A program made the position numbers and the translations under genes. From NCBI GenBank assembly GCA_022496805.1, contig CM040085.1:13049811-13113810 (forward strand): a stretch of 64,000 bases of DNA, given 5' to 3'. Below the pieces are notes generated by a model that made no database searches, was not told the DNA's origin, and saw nothing but the letters and a program-made list of their open reading frames with translations. Below are positions 35,101 through 47,362 of the stretch, piece by piece (position 1 is the stretch's first letter; each line of letters opens with the position of its first letter). This DNA comes from Pohlia nutans. Lineage: Eukaryota; Streptophyta; Bryopsida; Bryales; Mniaceae.

Positions 35101-37262
35101 AGTACTATCTTAGATTGGTAATACTGTGAATATTGGATCCTAGTGAATGCTGAGAAACATGTCTTTCAGTTAAGGTGCCTTGTCAACTTGGATGCTCCTT
35201 ATTTTGTTTGTAGGACTGACAGTAACGTGAATCGATGGATTACATTTGGTCAGAGAGGAGAACGAGCGTCGTGTGAAGCAAGTCTTAGTGGAGCTAGGGG
35301 AGGACCTGCGATTATTGGCTGAGAAAGAAGTGGAAGAGCTGCAGCTACCAATACGTGATGCTGATATACAGCGTCTCTGCAAGCAATCCCAAACTAGGGC
35401 TCTTCAAGGGTCAGTGAGCAGCTTCTTTCTACAGCTCAGTCACAAACATCAATTCTCTTCATATCAATTCTCTTTATCGTTACACAAAACTTGGTTCTTA
35501 ATTTAGATGTTAGGGATGATTTCAGAACTATGACAGGACATATGAAATGATCTTTTCTCCAATGACTTCGTCATATTCCCTAACCTTGGAAGTTGTGGAT
35601 TTTGGCAGGTATGAGTCATTAGTAGGCCCTCATCGTGGGAGCAACTTGTACAACGAAGCCCGCTCACAGTTCATGTCCGCTATCCAAACAAAGTGCGACA
35701 AGGTCTCGCTAATCAACTCTGAGAAAATTACCTCTCTCTTGAGCAATGCTAAACAAGCCTATCAAGAAGCATATGGAAGCACCATCCAGACTGGAGTTTT
35801 GGGAGTTGACCAGGGTGATGGCCAACAGAATGACGACAAGAAACAGGAAGAGGCTCCCATTTCTCCCAAAAGACTTCTTGAAATTCACAAGGCAGGCATC
35901 AAGGCCGGACAGGAGGCTTTTGAAAAGTTTGTGAAGGCTGCAGGGCTTCCGTGGGTGGGCCCAGGGGATGACCGATATGATTTCCACATGTATACAACTT
36001 TGCAATATTCCAAGAAGCAGTATGATAAGCTCCGGGTATGTTATTCTTTTATCAGTACTTTACTTCGATACTAGTGCATCAGTGTGCCGTTTATACTTGC
36101 TATGTTACTTCTTATTTTGTATTCAAAACCTGTGCAGAAAATGTTTTACTCAATCTGTTGTGAACGTGCAGGATGAGAACGAGAAGGTAATTTTGGCTTA
36201 TGTTGCGATGCGGTCAGCAAAATTGGCTTTGCAATACAAGGAAGCAGTAGCCAATATCACTCCATTTCCGGACAACGATGAAGTCCTTTCCGCCAAGGTT
36301 AGTGCGTTTGGTTTTTTATAAAAACATAAAGCAAAGACTCCAGATTAGGTCTATTGCCGATAACATTCACGCTGAATACGTAAAGCAGAATGTCCTTTCT
36401 ATTCGGTGTCCTGAATATTTGGAGTCGTGAAAGCTTTCTAGAAATTCAGACTACGTTTTAGTTTATGTCCTTAACAGATCGTTGGTGACTTGCCAACTTG
36501 CAGGCTGATCAACTAGCAAAGACGACTCTTGAGGAGTTTGCCACCACATTGAAGGATTACACATCAGCTAATGGAGTGGACGAGAAAAGAAAGGAATTGA
36601 ACGCTCAAATTCAGGAAACGCACGGTCGGCTCCTCAACAAGAATACCGCGTTGATGGCCGCATTTTGTTACGATCCCCTCCAGGAAGCCTACCGGGAGCT
36701 CCGTATGCAGGTTATTTGCACCCCCTGGATTTCTATCTGGTCATAGTCAATCGTTCATTGAGCTTATGCTTGGTCATGTTAGTATGATGAGTTGATTCTT
36801 ATATTTTGCACCTCATTGCAGGAGTGCGAGATGAACTACAACAACATCTGCAAGACCCGGACATGGTGGTCTCGAAAATGCTTGTGGCCAGGACCCCGTT
36901 ACACTTTTGGATTCAAGTATGCTGCTTTTTCAGCTGCACAGAAGCACCTTGATAGGGCACAAGTTGAGCCTCGCAAGGGAGGCAATGACGTTGGTGTTGT
37001 CCTCAGCCCTGCCACACGGACCAAGGTGATTCAATCCTGGGTTGAACATGACTTGGCACGATTCTCCACGATAGTGTTTTTCAACTTCAGTCTGTTGAGT
37101 GCCATCCTTGTTATTCTCATTACCACTGTGTCATGGGTAGTTGGACGATTGGGTTTGAGCAGGGAAAGCAAGAATGACCCAACCACTAGTTCGCCTTTGA
37201 AGCAGTCTCCATTTAAAAAGGAGGGCGCTTTCATTCCACGTTCACCCAAGTATTACCGTTAG
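32129..37262 (+). CDS. Guanylate-binding (GBP/atlastin-like) GTPase, membrane-anchored
   Basis: Eleven exons, all GT-AG and in phase: 32129-32442, 32756-33018, 33269-33364, 33569-33822, 34132-34552, 34888-35005, 35254-35409, 35609-36035, 36172-36297, 36504-36710, 36822-37262. They encode 940 residues. Residues 1-20 are a hydrophobic signal sequence. The large GTPase domain has the P-loop GPYHGGKS (101-108), a switch-I Thr in ETRGIW (131) and DTEG (156-159). The usual GBP RD guanine motif is replaced by VVQGFD (252-257). A long helical region follows. One transmembrane segment lies near 874-902 (STIVFFNFSLLSAILVILIT) before a short basic, Ser/Pro-rich tail. GBP-like proteins hydrolyse GTP and often remodel membranes. 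A secretory-pathway or ER location is inferred from the signal and anchor. No frame disruption is seen. Confidence 0.87.
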
Positions 37263-39232
37263 ATTGAGTTTGAAACTTTCCTTTTAGAGTCTTGATTCAC
37301 CTGGTGCCACGTTGTTCTTTGTCCATGTGGGCACGCAAATTTTTGTCCTACCAGCCTTAGATACTTTAATTGTATTTGTACAGCTCTTTGCGGTAATTTA
37401 GTTGTGCCTGTAGGTCCAGAGAAACGTAGCTGATGCTGGCTTCCTCGTCTCAAGTGCAGTGTACCATTTTAGCATAGTTGTTTTCACATGCAGAGGATAG
37501 TGAATGAACCTAGTCCAAGGGTTGTAGGTCGGCTAGATGCACGAGTTAGTGAAATTGCCAGAAAAAGCTGTCAGTCATGAAACAGACATTTGGACTGTGA
37601 CATTGCTCAAAGATTGTTGGACTCTTAAGACTTTGTATGTGACCTCAAAAGATGGTGGGAGTGACCAAAGAGGGTGCAACTCTCCTGTGGCAACTCATTG
37701 AGGTCTATTTTCACGAGAATTATATTGAGGCACATGCTTATTACTGATTTCATGGAATCTGTATTGCTCTGTCGAGCTGCCTTGCAAAACCTATTGATTT
37801 TTCCCACTTGTTCTTTGTATTGATTCAATACCGTACCTTCCAAGCAGCTTCGTCTTTAAATAATTCAAAAAAGCCAAGACAATTTTTTTGGAAATTATTA
37901 GTAGTTTTTGCTGAATTTCATATTAATTGTTTTTTGAAATAGTCGGAATGTTGAAATATTACCATTTTCACACATCTTAATATTATTGTTTTGAGAGGAA
38001 AGTGTGAATTGTTAGGGAAGAAAGAGCTGACCTTGTAATCTAATTCATTCCAAGTCACTCCTAAATGATATGGGATAAGAACTTGCAAGCCCATGTGAAT
38101 TCTCACCACACCATATTTTCAGTAGATTTTGATGCACAATTGAGCATACCAAATGATCTTATTTTGAAATGTTTTCAACTAAGAAAAGTTAGAAGGACAA
38201 GTCGTCTATCACCTCCAAAAAGAATTTTGTGATTTGAAGTTTTTATGCATGATATATGGACAAAATTCATTAAGGCTGTGAAGAACGTGCATGAGTTGAA
38301 TGAGAAGAACATGTGTTGTGATCGGACTTTCAAGGCTCAATTATGCATAGTAGACTATCTTATTTTGAGAATTGCTCAACTAAGAATACTTGCATTTTCA
38401 AGTAATCTTTCACTTCCAAAAAGAATTTTGGGATTTGAAGTAATTTTTCTTAAGTTATTCACATTTTTGTAAAGGAGTTTAACCAGTGATTAAGAGAAAG
38501 TTCTACATATCCCACATTCATTGTTGGCACTAGTGTCCTGAATTTTGTATAAAGCACAAGACTTTACAACAATTAATCAATTAGATCTAGCAAGTGAAGT
38601 GATCCATATACTAGTACTAACTTGCAAGGCCCATTTGGATGAATGACGAAAATATAATATTATGTTTTTTCAAAAAAATGAATTTAACAAATCTATAAAA
38701 ATGGCAAATGAACATGACTTTTTGAAAAATATTAAATATTCGTCGGAAGCATGACGAAGCTGCTTGGAAGGTATGGTAGGCATCTTCATTTTTTTTGTCC
38801 AACTTTTGGGTGTTGTAGTAATATATAAGGATCCAAATCTAATACAAACTAAGAATTCGTAGTACGTACCATTGTCTTATGTTTATCACTGTCAAAATTT
38901 TATGGGCTTAAATGTTTAATGGTGATACACTGTTTTGGTATTAAATTTGGATTTGCCTACCTTACCTTAACCCTTCAAGGTCCACAGTGGCCATTGCAAC
39001 CAAGCATATATGACTATTTTCAAGTATTTGCACATGAAGTTTGAATGTTGGAATGTTATCAATTTCACACATACCCACTTGTTACATACATATATGGTAA
39101 AAGAGAGTAAATTGTGTACTCGAAATTAGAAGCTCAAATTTTATGTAATCACATTTTCATATCCAAATTTTACTATTGTATTTTGTGACTATGGAATGCG
39201 CTTAGCATTGGTAGCATAGGTATGTTCTTACT
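37263..39232. other. Intergenic DNA after the GBP gene
   Basis: The first few hundred bases should be the 3' UTR. The remainder is AT-rich. aaaaagaattttgtgatttgaagt (38218-38241) and aaaaagaattttgggatttgaagt (38418-38441) form a dispersed duplication with tcttattttgagaat-type flanks. A TTAACCCTTCAAGG terminus starts at 38967 with no partner found. Confidence 0.4.
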
Positions 39233-39234
39233 TA

Positions 39235-39374
39235 CTCCCTCCGTCCCGCAAAAAGACCTTGTTTTCACTAAACTCCATGGATTAATCCCATGATTACAGA
39301 GGATCAAAATCCATGACAATATCATATTGTCTGCAATGCCATATCACAGTGGTCTTTTTGCGGGACGGAGGGAG
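39235..39374. mobile_element. Intact Stowaway-like MITE
   Basis: 140 bases with inverted ends CTCCCTCCGTCCCGCAAAAA and its complement, flanked by TA on each side (39233-39234, 39375-39376). This is the standard Stowaway (Tc1/mariner-type) terminus and target duplication. Non-coding. Confidence 0.92.
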
Positions 39375-39904
39375 TATAATTATGAATGGTGTTAGCAAGG
39401 ATCTTATAGATAAATTCAGGTACTTCATTGAACTAGATTTAGTTTGCTAATACCATTCCTAATACCAAGTACAAACATACCATAGTTAGATAGAAACGTT
39501 ACTAGTAGAATTATTAGTATTACTTTTTGAAACACACTATGGACAGTAGTAAGAACTTCAATCCTCTTTCGAGGCTGGCATGAATAAAGTGTATGTTCAA
39601 CCCAAGGCACACTACGACACTGAGCATTCAATCCTATTGCATAGTCCGTGTCATAATATTCATGCATATCACCAGTACAGTAGTAAGTTATCCTTTTATC
39701 AAACAGGTCGTCCTTCCTTATATAACAGCCAAACCTTTTTCCAGAGACAGTGACCATTTTTCATGGGTCCAATTATGTGAACACAGAAACCCCATATATA
39801 GAATTCTGGTACTACGACCGGCGTGAATAAAGAGTCCCGTTCGTCCGTAAGAGTGCTGATGGTAGGCCCACACAAAGACCATTGGCTACTACAACTCTAA
39901 GCTG

Positions 39905-40740
39905 TTAACCCTTTATCGTCCAACCCTATTCTGCAGAAACCACAAATTTTCGATGATTTCTTTTTTAAAACTATCTCTGTTGAAATTAGGGATACTGTTA
40001 ATAGTATTAAATTGTTTAAAAATAAACATAACTTAATTCAACAAGTGTCGGTTAAACCTTGGTAAGATCGGACCATTGGATTGGAAGATCGGACCATTGG
40101 ATTGGAAGATCATAGTGTGTCTTTGGACTGTATAATGCACACTCAAAAACAAGTTTTTGGAGGGTGTGTGATTTCAAAGTTAAATAGAATCTGGGTTAAA
40201 TTTTCAAAAATAAAAGTTAAGTTGTTCAGCAATGACCTATATCAACCCCTCTCGGCCTCTCCATTGCAATCTTTCATGTCAAGAACGGACTCACACATAA
40301 TTATTGTGAATTTTATAAGTGAGAGTGACTTATCTATATACGGTTTAGGACAAAATTTATACGTTAAAATATGAAAGGAGTTGATACATTGATCAAGATC
40401 GGAATACATACACTAATGGAACATGAAGAAGAGAACACAATCCAAAAAATAAAACAAGATAACAAACTTCCAAACACGAGAAATACCGCGCAATACATGT
40501 GTTGTATTTGTAAGTATTTACTGTATTTTGAAGTATTTGCAGTATTTTGGTGTTTTGTAGATAGGTGTTTGATAGCGTCACAACTCCAAATCAAAATTTT
40601 ATTTTTGAAGTGTGTGTGTGAGATGGATCCCCACATCTGAACTTCAAACATTAATGCTTGGTTTGAAATAGATCTTACAATAGGTTGCAAAAACATGCCT
40701 CCACAACCACAATGTAATCGCATGGGCAGTAAAGGGTTAA
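39905..40740 (+). mobile_element. TTAA-flanked element, family C, uninterrupted copy
   Basis: TTAA at 39905-39908 and 40737-40740. Termini are CCCTTTATCGTCC and, inwards from the right, CCCTTTACTGCCC. It is collinear with 45946-47328 but lacks the insertion there: ggTTAAaccttggtaag is continuous at 40050-40066, giving the empty site. A short internal duplication (agatcggaccattggattgg) lies at 40066-40110. Confidence 0.8.
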
Positions 40741-40755
40741 ATTACATTCATTTCA

Positions 40756-40920
40756 TCAAGCACCCCTGACTCCAATCTGCTGTGGTGCCACATGGGCATC
40801 CAGCTTAGCAAAGGCATAGCTCAACTGATTGTCCAGCTCAGCTCTAGTGACTTCCACATCAGCTTGTAATGCACGGATAACCGTTCTCATTACTGTACCA
40901 TAGTCAGTCGTCAGGATTGA
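40756..40920 (-). pseudogene. Unidentified coding remnant (C-terminal fragment)
   Basis: The minus strand reads an uninterrupted frame ending in a stop at 40756-40758: TDYGTVMRTVIRALQADVEV, then TRAELDNQLSYAFAKL and ending GVRGA. Base and residue composition look coding, unlike the flanks. No upstream continuation or family is recognised. It could be a gene or transposon fragment. Confidence 0.3.
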
Positions 40921-41812
40921 CAATTATAAGAAGAGAAGTTCAAATCTTTAGGAAATTATTTTTTCAAACTATTGTTTATTTTGTATGGTGAAATGGATAT
41001 TCTCAACCCCTAAACGTCCACGAGGATGCATTGTGTCCAAAAATAATTTTATTACTTTGGTAACGTATTTAAATCCCATAATTTTAACTCAATGTTAACT
41101 AGAAAATTGTAAATGCTCATTACGAGAACACAAAAATCCTTCAAGATGTGCAATTATGTTGATCGATTTACTGGGAAAACTTAAAACGTCAACGCAGGTG
41201 AACTTGGGACATGGTAGTTAGGGACGTTGATGACCTGAATACCGGCCTTTCCCGGTTCTTGCGTACTGCGAGCAGCGTTGTGGAATCCATACTTGAGGAA
41301 ACCCTTGCACCGTCACTCCAAAATTCAAACTCATTGCTCAACCTAATGATCTTGGTGTGTTCCTTGATTGTTGGACTACTAAGTAAGTTTATATTGTGGT
41401 CCAAATGAGAAGCAGGCCCTTATTGATAGCAACATGTGATGTTGAAGCTTATTGTCTTCACAAGTTCGAAATTGCATTTCAAAAGAGACAAATGGATGCA
41501 TTTTGTGGATTAGGTTTGTGAATTTTTGTTTGGTTTTGGTTGTAAGTATGGCGATGGTGTTGGGATGGCGAGGATGTGCTCCTCTCTGCCATCGCTCCCT
41601 GCTATGCACAAGAGCCCTTCGTGTGGGTCTTTTAGAGAACTCTAATTCTGGGCCTCTCCAACACCATAATGACTCTCTTCACCAGCACCAATAAGTTGGG
41701 TGCAACTGTCGGATCCGACAGTTCAAAAAAATCCCACATGCTTCTTCGCAAAAACTCCTCCATTCATTTGAGCAACTCCTCACTTTTTCTTCTTGCATGC
41801 AACGAGAGTGAG

Positions 41813-41854
41813 CTTCTAGTCTCTTCAAGAACAATCTACTGCGGATTATAATAA
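41813..41854 (+). promoter_or_regulatory. Heat-shock element and TATA box
   Basis: TTCAAGAA at 41824-41831 is preceded by TTC at 41814-41816 in the 10-base register of a gapped heat-shock element. TATAATAA follows at 41847-41854, and the small heat-shock reading frame starts 190 bases further on. This order matches plant heat-shock promoters. Confidence 0.5.
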
Positions 41855-42043
41855 CGGGTTGAGAGATTCAAATTCTCCACGATCACAGTGCTTGCGAGTT
41901 TGCGACTCATTCTGAAAAAGCTTTTGCCGGAGCCGATCATTCATCACTCTGAGTGTGTTAGAGAGGATTTTGAGTCGTAATTCCGAGGTTTCTTTTGCAT
42001 TAGGGTTTAATCAATCAAGTCCGAGTTCGTTTACTCAATCAAA

Positions 42044-42264
42044 ATGGATTTTGTTGTGTTAGATACAGATCCGTTTATGATGACCTTGCATCAGTTAGTT
42101 CATCACTCGAACCCGGAGAACGACTTGGAGAGAAAAATCAAGTGGCAGCGTCGAGAGAGCCATGACAATGAGTAGCGGCGCCACATGACGATTGCCACTC
42201 TTATTGATGTGAAGGATACCAAAGATGCTTACCTTTTCATTTCTTACGGAAGAGCGACATTGAG
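42044..42264 (+). pseudogene. Class II-like small heat-shock protein (HSP20) pseudogene
   Basis: The frame starts MDFVVLDTDPFMMTLHQLVH, continues through WQRRESHDNE to a stop (TAG 42173-42175), and then IATLIDVKDTKDAYLFI, which fits the start of the alpha-crystallin domain of cytosolic class II sHSPs (pattern A-T-P-x-D-V-K-E-x-x-x-x-Y-x-F). Similarity is lost after SYGRATLR, so most of the chaperone domain is missing. sHSPs bind unfolding proteins under heat stress; this copy cannot. The upstream heat-shock promoter appears preserved. Confidence 0.55.
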
Positions 42265-42399
42265 GTATGTTTGTTCCTTGCCCTACATTCATGATCCCCT
42301 TCTCTTCTGCTTAGTTGTTCTCTCAACCCTCTCTGTAATTGCATATCTTGAGAATCTGTCATTGTTGTGAGTAAACAACTTCAGCATGTGAGAAAACAA

Positions 42400-43348
42400 C
42401 TTCCGCACGTGAGAGTGTCATTGGAGAGTGTTGAGTGTAACTGACTTTATTCAACTTCTCTTCATGATTGCCATTTTTTTTAAGAATATTGAGAGGAAAG
42501 GATTGGTAGTTTATAGCACTCAACACCGGTCCATGGCCTACTCTAGGTAATCATGATCAGTTGTGGCAGCTTCAGATTGGTTCTAAGCAGTACAGTTACA
42601 ACCTATAATGTAATTTCCTATGCACAAAATCTTTGAAGTGTATTTCAAATCTTTGTAGAGAACTCCTCATCTCTTTCTATTTTATGTGTGCTAGAAATTT
42701 CGTTTTAACACCATGTAAATAGTTGCAGCCATAGTGCTTATAACACCCTCTAATTTTGGTAATTTTCCAATGTTTCTCAGAGATCACACTATTTTTGGAG
42801 GGGTAGCTGTTATCAAGCCATCACCCCTCACCACGTCGTGTAGTGGGTGCATGCAACCACTTCCTCGCTTTGTGACTCGGAGCTAGCATGCACCCGCTAC
42901 ATGCCGTAGCAGAGCCCATGGAGTACACTATCTAGTACAAAACAATCACATCACAAGTTTACTAGAGTTTCAGTTTTCACCGTTTCAATGCAGACCTAAT
43001 GATGTATCATCATTGCTGCATTTTAACGTGTAGGTTTGATTAGCCTTGTTAATTTTGAGTGAATTTGGACTCTCCACGTGACAGGACTATTCAGGATTAG
43101 GGCGGTTGCAAAAGACATTGAAGAAGGTAATCACTGGTGTATTGGTCGTTTCAGACCGAGCAATCATTCTACAACTCATTTTTATCTTACCCTAAACCTA
43201 ATTACTTGCAAGGGTTGGGTCATTTTTGGGTTGGATTGGATTGCCATCTCTTCGTGTGATTTGCACTTTTGTGATGTTGTGATAAACCAATGTTGGAAGC
43301 GAGTTGCTAGTATAAGTAACCGGTTGGTCCGGTCATCTTCAAGAATTG
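42400..43348. repeat. Intergenic DNA with a dispersed repeat shared with 62190-62345
   Basis: 42680-42815 matches 62190-62345 (ttttatgtgtgctagaaatt, then aacaccatgtaaatag and atcacactatttttggagg), same orientation. No coding capacity. The remainder shows a gggtgcatgca/gcatgcaccc inverted motif near 42850-42890. Confidence 0.5.
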
Positions 43349-43747
43349 CCTAAACGACTTGTTACTTTAAATTCCAACAAGTTTTGTTGTATTCCTCAAG
43401 TGTATATGATTTTCATACATGTTAATTGTGTATTAGCAAGCTATCATTCCCTCAAAATTTCACATCGTTCGGATGAAATTTGAATTTTACATAAATCCGC
43501 AACTAACTGACTTGTTGCGAAACCACGGAAATGATCAAAAACAATATGCATTTGATCATCATAATCTTTGAATCCATACGGTAGATGAATCTAGAAAAAT
43601 TCACAACCCATCACATGGAACACAACATCAAGATTCAACGGTGAAGTTACAATCAGCCTCATAACCTTTCAGTAGCAACACATCTCTTGGTTTCTCCTTC
43701 TTGTACAACCACGTCATTGAAAATAGCTGTGGTCGTTTAGGGGTTAA
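43349..43747. mobile_element. Probable piggyBac-like MITE with decayed left border
   Basis: The right end is gtcgtttagggg followed by TTAA (43744-43747). The left end is cctaaacgac (about 43350), matching the right end read inwards (CCCCTAAACGAC). The left TTAA is not preserved. Non-coding. Confidence 0.5.
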
Positions 43748-44810
43748 AGGATATTCACATAATTTGGCATTTGCAGAAAAGTAATTTTCCAAATAAAATA
43801 ATTATTTGGCATGAGATGCCAACCTTGAAGGATGGGTATGGAATATATGGTCCATCCCTCCCAACATTCACGGTGGCCCTTGGGGCTAGAGTTACTCTCT
43901 CTATATGCTCTATGAATTTACAACCAACATTTTGATGCACGTTATTTTAACCCTAATGCCTTGTTTTAGAGTTTTATCCATTTTGGGAAGGAAACCGTGA
44001 TGCCAAATTTTGATCTTACATTTAAAAGTTTTAGTGTAGATGCGTGTAAGAATTTAAATTTCATAACATTACACTGAAATCGCCATATACTGTGACCCAT
44101 GGTATTTACAATAAGGCTTAACCAATAATTATTTTTCCAAAACACTGTAGTAAAATCCAACGACAATCTTATCTGAAAATTTGTTCAAGCAGATGGAGTT
44201 TGCTTGAAAGAGCCCCTTGAATTTCTTCAACCCACATCAACACTTTCTAGGCCACATCAGACAAACCAAAGCTACAGCAAACATAATCATTAATAGAGTT
44301 ATCCGCAAAGTGGTCTAGAGTGGGGTGATTGGACCACAATATGTGAAAAGAGAGGTTGAGAACACAATAAAAGTAGACATGTCAGATGCTGTAAATAAAC
44401 TAGAGGTCTGAAGTTTCAAGGCACCAAAAACGGTGCCCAAAAATTTCCCAACCTCAGTTTCTATTCTCATGGATGCTCGGTCACATGGAGTGGGTCTTCC
44501 TTGGATTTATTTTTAAAAAATCAAAGCTTTTGAAAGCTCATTCACTGAAATAGTAACTGACAGCCCCCACCAACCGGGAACTCATTTGTACTTTATGCTC
44601 CAGTAAATTCTGAGGCCAATTTTTGTATCCCAAGAAGTTTTCCAAACTAAGGCTCAATCCCCCTATGAGTTTGCGGAAAACTCTAATATTTACAAATAAA
44701 TCCTAGCTTTTTCACCTTCTTCTCATGTGGTGGTTATGAGCATCTAATGACCAGTGAAGTTGTTAGCTTTCTCCACCTCATAAGCTTCTAAGTTGTTGTG
44801 TGGTAAGACC
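43748..44810. other. AT-rich intergenic DNA
   Basis: A TTAACCCTAATGCC terminus starts at 43947 without a recognisable partner. No coding region or RNA gene is seen. Confidence 0.35.
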
Positions 44811-45605
44811 TTAACCTCTAAAGGACCAACTAGAAGATGTTCAGATTTCATCCACGTTTTCTCATCCGTCATGCATTTTTTCAAGGAAAAGAAATATTAC
44901 AAAATTTTATGGCAAGATAGCATCATGCATGTGTGATTCGATTAGAGAGGGGATGATTTGTGAAAAATTTATGCCTCATTTCATGTTGTTGCGGTTCACC
45001 AAAAAATTTGAAGATTTTAGTCTAAATGTGCTCTTGAAAAAATAAACTCATAAAGTTAACCTTTAAAGGTCATGGCTTTCCTGATTTCCACATCTAAAAT
45101 CTCTTTTAAACTCCATTTTCAGCACGATTATCTTTTTAATTTACTTTGAACTATTCTAAAGAAGTATAGATGCTTTAAATGTGTTCGCTTTTGCATTTAA
45201 AAAACTCATTTGGTTCAAGAGAGAAGAGGTTATAAGCAAGATTCTTCCAAAAAAAAAGTAAGCCTGTGGGGCTTAGTATGTCCTTTAAGGGTTAAGCAAC
45301 CACAAAATCTCCAAAAATCACTACACTTAGAGTATTACATTTCAACCCATCACAACAAATTTCATTTACAAATTGTCAATATCTTATTCGTAATTGAATT
45401 ACAAAATAGTTTTGAATTTCAAGTTTCAAATTTTATACAAAAATATTGGTGATAGAAATCGCAGATCTAACCGTATGGATATAATCTAAAATTTATAATG
45501 TAGAACTTTTATTATACATCAAATTCAAAATATCCCTCTTGGTTGCATTTTACGATACATTTGCAAAACTGCCAAATTTGGAGAGGAGTGAGGACGTTTA
45601 AGGGT
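44811..45605 (+). mobile_element. Family B TTAA element carrying a nested insertion
   Basis: The left border is TTAA (44811-44814) then CCTCTAAAGGACC. The right end is gacgtttaaggg at about 45603, with its TTAA decayed to TTAT. The characteristic B blocks are present, but the ttaagcaacc block is split by the insertion at 45056-45295. Confidence 0.65.
45056..45295 (+). mobile_element. Short TTAA element nested in the family B copy
   Basis: TTAA at 45056-45059 and 45292-45295 flank 232 bases with termini CCTTTAAAGG and CCCTTAAAGG. The uninterrupted sequence aaaattaagcaacc occurs in the B copies at 24234, 29755 and 46093, so this is a proven insertion with duplication of TTAA. Confidence 0.85.
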
Positions 45606-45945
45606 TATCATAAACACAATCAACATACACACTTACAATTGTATGTTGATTGTGTTTACGGTGTATGCTGATGTTTCTAGCATGTATGTGTTTCGTGTTT
45701 TCGTTAAACTTTTATAATGTCGTCGCCAAATTTACTCAATCAATGTACAGAAGGTGCCACAATTGAACGCATTTCACCTCATAACTCGTCATCATAGTAG
45801 AGTTATCCAAAAACAGAACCGGTTTATTTCCACTTTGAGACACTCTTTTCGGTTAACTCTAGTAGCAGGAAAAAGTCCCATCTCTCGCCACTTAAAATTC
45901 TCAAAAAATAAAATTGGAGGCCCTTTCTTCAGCGACTGATTTTTT

Positions 45946-47328
45946 TTAATCCTTTAGTGCCCAGGGTGGTTATGGAGAAACCAAAGTTTTTCGGTGGTTT
46001 TCTTCTTAAAACTCTCTTTGTTCAAATTATGGATGCTATTAATAGTATTTAACCGTATAAATGTAAGCACAACTTAATCAAACAAGTGCCGGTTAACCCC
46101 TAACTGCCTAAGCGTCTATTTTTTGGACGATGTACAGATTTCATCCAAAATTTCTCATCCGTCATGCACTTTTTGATGTGTGGAATTTTTACAGTAGATT
46201 CTATGGGAAGTTAGCTTCACGCATATGTGATCCGATTAGAAAGGGGATGATTTGTGAATTTTTTATGCCTCATTTCATGTTGTAGTGATTCACCCAAAAT
46301 TTTGAAGATTTCAGTGTAAAAGTGCTCTAAAGAAAGTCAACTCATAAAATTAAGCAACCAAAAAATCTCCAAAAATCACTACACTTAGAGTATTAAATTT
46401 CAACCAATCACAAAAAATTCCATCCGTAGATTGTCAATATCTTATTCGTAATTGAATTACAAAATAATTTTGAATTTCACGTTTCAAATTTTATACAAAA
46501 TTATTGGTAATAGCAATCATAGATCTAACCGTATGGATAGAATCTAAAATTCATAATGTACAACTTTTATTCATATATCAAGTTCAAAATATCCCTCTAG
46601 GTTGCATTTTATAATGCATCTTTGCAAAACTGCCAAATTTGGAGAGGGCTCTAGGCATTTAGGGGTTAAACCTTGGTAAGATGAGACCATTGGATTGGAA
46701 GATTATAGTATGTCTTTGAACCGTATAATGCACACTCAAAAACGAGATTTTGGAGGATGTGTGACTTCAAAGTTAAATAGAATTTGGATTAAATTTTCAA
46801 AAATAAAAGTGAAGAGGTTTAGCAATGACTTATGTCAACACCTCTACGTTGCAATCTTCCATGTCAAGAACGGACTCACACATAATTATTGTGAATTTTA
46901 TAAGTGATAGTGACTTATCCATATACCGTTTAGGACAAAAATTTATACGTTAAAATATGAAAGGAGTTGGTATATTGATCAAGATCGGAATACATACACT
47001 AATGGAACATGAACAAGAGAACACAATCCAAATAAATAAAACAAGATAACAAACTTCCAAACACAAGAAATACCGCATAGTACATGTGCTGTATTTGCAA
47101 GTATTTATTGTATTTTCAAGTATTTGCAGTATTTTCACGTTTTCTTTATAGGTATTTTGATAGTTGCACAACTCCAAATTGAAATTTTATTTTTCTAGAA
47201 GATGTATATTATAAGTCTCCAACTCTGAACATCACAATTCAAAATCCAATTGTTCATGGATTTTCCGTTATTTGCGTTTTCGACACATCAGTGACCAGAA
47301 TGTGGTCTCCTGGGCACTAAAGGGTTAA
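45946..47328 (+). mobile_element. Family C TTAA element carrying a nested family B element
   Basis: TTAA at 45946-45949 and 47325-47328; termini TCCTTTAGTGCCCAGG and CCCTTTAGTGCCCAGG. Outside the nested element it is collinear with 39905-40740. Non-coding. Confidence 0.82.
46093..46669 (+). mobile_element. Family B MITE nested at TTAA in family C
   Basis: 569 bases between TTAA 46093-46096 and TTAA 46666-46669. Termini are CCCCTAACTGCCTA on the left and, inwards from the right, CCCCTAAATGCCTA. The empty site ggTTAAacc is present at 40050-40057. This is the cleanest full-length family B copy in the window. Confidence 0.92.
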
Positions 47329-47362
47329 TAAAGCGTTTCGCAAACCCCCAAAATTTATGAAT

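Noticed and set aside
41211..41408. 65-residue plus-strand frame with a hydrophobic C-terminus
   Set aside because: Short, with a stop just upstream in the same frame and no recognisable family; could be a gene fragment but is not supportable.
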